Source: DASZTU01 sp035547675 (GTDB taxonomy: Bacteria; Pseudomonadota; Alphaproteobacteria; Rhizobiales; Devosiaceae). Taken from it: a stretch of 64,000 bases of DNA. The notes under the pieces are model-generated. The model made no database searches and had not been told where the DNA came from. It saw only the letters and a program-made list of their open reading frames with translations. Shown here one piece after another: positions 60,712 through 64,000 of this stretch (position 1 is its first letter; every line of letters begins with the position of its first letter). Made by a program: the position numbers and the translations under genes. The stretch lies in the NCBI GenBank assembly GCA_035547675.1, contig DASZUI010000056.1, positions 3,094 through 67,093 on the forward strand, read 5' to 3'.

Positions 60712-62186
60712 TCAGAGCGCCTGGCCGGCGAGATATGTCTCGAGCGTCGATCTCGTCCCGTGCGCCCAGAGGCTGTTAAGCGCTGCCGAAAACGCTGCCA
60801 CATAGGCGGGGTTCTCGGCGAGGTCGCCGAAGATGTCGCCCATTTCGAGCCACGCCCTGGGATCGTCCTTGGCCTTGCGCGCCTGCGCCGTCAGCCGGTC
60901 CCAGTTCTCGTCATTGGGCTCGATCTTCCGCCCGCTCTCGGTTTCGCCATAGCAATAGCGGCACCAGAGCGCGGAAACGAGCGCCAGCCCCGTGACGCCC
61001 TCGCCCTTGGCGAGCCGGTCGCGCGCCGAGGGCAGGATGAATTTCGGCTGCCGGTTGGAGCCGTCGAGGCAGAGCCGGCGGATGGTGTCGCCGATCTTCG
61101 GATTGGCGAAGCGCCGGTCGATCAGCCGGAAATAATCCTCGAGATCGGTATCGGGCACCGGCGGCACGATGGGGATGATCTCATCATGCTCCACCTTGTC
61201 GAGGAAGCGCCGCACGAGCTCGTTCTCCATCGCCTCATGGACGAAGTGGATGTCCATGAGTCCGGCCGGATAGGCGATGGTCGCATGCCCGCCATTGAGG
61301 ATGCGGATTTTCATCAGCTCAAAGGGCGCCACGTCCGGCACGAACTGCACGCCCGCCGCCTCGAGCGGCGGCCGCCCGGCCGGGAAATGGTCCTCCACCA
61401 CCCATTGCCTGAACCCTTCGCAGAACACCGGCCAGGCATCCTCGATGCCGAATTGCTCCGAGAGCAGCGTCCGCTCGCGATCGGAGGTCGCCGGCGTGAT
61501 GCGGTCCACCATGGAATTGGGGAAGGCGACGTTTTGGCCGACCCAGTCGGCGAGCGACGGGTCGCTGAGCCGGGCGAGGCCTACGACGGCGTTCTGCGTC
61601 ACATGGCCATTGCCGGGGATATTGTCGCAGCTCATCACCGTGAAGGGCATCATGCCGGCATCGCGCCGCCGCTTCAGCCCGGCGAGGATCAGCCCGAAGG
61701 CGGTTTTCGGCGCCGCCGGGTCGCGCGCATCCGCGACGATCTCCGGGTGGTCCGCCGCAAAGGCCTGGGTCGCCGGATCGATGTAGTAGCCGCCCTCCGT
61801 CACCGTCAGCGACACGATGCGGATGGCCGGGTCGGCGAGCCTGCCGATGATGGCGGCGCTGTCGCCCGGCGCGATGAAATCGACCATCGCCGCCGTGACA
61901 TGGGCCGCCGAACGCTCGGCCTCCTGCTCGACCACCGTGGTCAGCCAGTCCTGCGCCCTGAGCGCGTCGCGCATGGCGGCGTCGGTCGAGCGGACCCCGG
62001 TGCCGATCAGCGCCCAGTCCCGGCCCAATCCCCGGTTGAACAGCTCGTCGAGATAGACCGCCTGGTGCGCCCGATGAAAATTGCCGACGCCGAAATGCAG
62101 GATGCCCGGGCTGAGGTCCGCCGCCCGGTAGTTCGGCACGCCGGCCGTCTTGGAAATCTCGGCAAGCGCCGCCGCGGAAAGTCTGG

Positions 62187-62190
<4 letters not shown>
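60712..62190 (-). CDS. mtlK: Mannitol 2-dehydrogenase
   Basis: A 492-residue long-chain polyol dehydrogenase. NAD-binding N-terminus LHFGVGNFHRAHQAVYLD; family block SCDNIPGNG; catalytic KIRILNGGHATIAY with Lys, Asn and His in the expected spacing. It oxidises D-mannitol (often also arabitol or sorbitol) to fructose. ATG at 62190 overlaps the ATPase stop. It follows the Smo-type transporter genes, as in rhizobial polyol loci. Confidence 0.92.
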
Positions 62191-63221
<1,031 letters not shown>

Positions 63222-63230
63222 GTGCTTCCC

Positions 63231-64000
63231 TTATTTCACGGCGCCGAAGGTCAGTCCGCGCACCAATTGCCGCTGGCTGAACCAGCCGAGCAGCAGGATC
63301 GGCGCGATGGCGAGCGTCGAGGCGGCCGAGAGCTTGGCCCAGAACAGCCCTTCCGGCGCCGAGAACGACGCGATGAAGGCGGTGAGCGGGGCGGCGTTGG
63401 CCGCCGTCAAATTCAGCGTCCAGAACGCCTCGTTCCAGGCGAGAATGATGTTGAGGAGCATCGTCGAGGCGATCCCCGGCACCGCCATCGGCAGCAGCAC
63501 ATAGACGATCTCCTTCCAGAGCACGGCGCCGTCCATGCGGCTCGCCTCGAGGATATCGACCGGGATTTCCTTGAAATAGGTGTAGAGCATCCAGATCACG
63601 ATCGGCAGGTCGATCAGCGCCAGGATCACCGTCAGCCCGAAGAGATTGTCGAGCAGGCCCAGCGTCTTGAAGATCAGATAGATCGGCACCAAAACGCCCA
63701 CCGCCGGCATCATCTTGGTCGACAGCATCCACATCAGGATGTCGCGCGTGCGCTTGGTCGGCGAAAACGCCATCGACCAGGCGGCCGGCACCGAGACGAT
63801 CAGCGCGAGGATCGTCGAGCCGACCGCGATCACCACCGAATTGAAGAAGTGCCGGAAATAGTCCGAGCGGTTCTGCACCTCGACGAAATTCTCGACCGTC
63901 CAGTTGGGAATGAGATGCGGCGGAAAGGCGATCGCCTCGCCCTCGGTCTTGAAGGCGGTGAGGATCGTCCAGAGGATCGGAAAGAACAGCAGCAGGCCGA
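63231..64000 (-). CDS. smoG: Polyol ABC transporter permease (SmoG type), N-terminus beyond window
   Basis: The reading frame from the TAA at 63231 is open to the window edge; residues upstream of the internal GTG at 63878 (FFPILWTILTAFKTEGEAIA, then PPHLIPNWTVENFVEV) are typical of MalG-type permeases, so the gene continues past 64000. The EAA loop reads LEASRMDGAVLWKEIVYVLLP. About six transmembrane helices are expected. It lies 9 bases upstream of smoK. Confidence 0.88.
   Translation of the reverse strand, partial: GLLLFFPILWTILTAFKTEGEAIAFPPHLIPNWTVENFVEVQNRSDYFRHFFNSVVIAVGSTILALIVSVPAAWSMAFSPTKRTRDILMWMLSTKMMPAVGVLVPIYLIFKTLGLLDNLFGLTVILALIDLPIVIWMLYTYFKEIPVDILEASRMDGAVLWKEIVYVLLPMAVPGIASTMLLNIILAWNEAFWTLNLTAANAAPLTAFIASFSAPEGLFWAKLSAASTLAIAPILLLGWFSQRQLVRGLTFGAVK

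Overview
The window is GC-rich, densely coded DNA from an alphaproteobacterium, most likely Hyphomicrobiales (Devosia-like). The evidence is the gene families present (a fructose Frc-type transporter under a ROK regulator, mannitol dehydrogenase with a Smo-type polyol transporter, several quinoproteins) and the palindromic intergenic repeats. No tRNA, rRNA, CRISPR array, transposase or phage gene was seen. The genus is an inference.

Layout. 1-6.7 kb: partial HisD-family dehydrogenase, an SDR and a desaturase-SDR fusion, a sorbosone-type quinoprotein, an LVIVD propeller and an aldo/keto reductase. 6.9-22.8 kb: a PQQ-dependent oxidation locus. It holds a two-component system, a PQQ-associated ABC system (ABC-2 permease, binding protein, beta-propeller, cupredoxin-like protein, ATPase), an SNase-like protein, a periplasmic pentapeptide-repeat protein, two quinoprotein dehydrogenase/cytochrome c pairs, a conserved secreted protein, a LysR regulator and a soluble cytochrome c. 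23.0-26.1 kb: an ExbB/ExbD-like membrane trio and an HtrA-like pseudoprotease. 26.3-33.7 kb: nucleoside hydrolase, M20 amidohydrolase, a polyamine-type ABC importer and a LysR regulator. 33.7-37.9 kb: a second quinoprotein module with the same four parts as the first. 38-42.5 kb: a ribose-type sugar importer with a GntR regulator. 42.6-46.3 kb: an exported hydrolase and a large spermidine-synthase-like membrane protein. 46.8-51.5 kb: exported PIMT and a periplasmic copper-handling operon. 51.6-64 kb: alditol oxidase, frcR-frcBCA with an SDR, and an oppositely oriented polyol operon (smoG, smoK, mtlK, HAD phosphatase, FGGY kinase).

Functional picture. The organism appears equipped to oxidise alcohols, polyols or sugars in the periplasm and pass electrons to dedicated c-type cytochromes. 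All three large quinoproteins carry the Asp-x-Asp signature of lanthanide-dependent enzymes. The copper operon fits maturation of terminal oxidases that would receive those electrons. Cytoplasmic use of fructose, mannitol and ribulose-type sugars is encoded at the right end.

Most notable: two separate loci each combine (i) a DYD-type quinoprotein, (ii) a cytochrome c of one distinctive family, (iii) a secreted protein of unrecognised family and (iv) a signal-peptide pentapeptide-repeat protein with an N-terminal CxxC. The repeated co-occurrence suggests an undescribed periplasmic system. Strong hairpins follow every quinoprotein gene and every substrate-binding-protein gene before the next gene of the operon.
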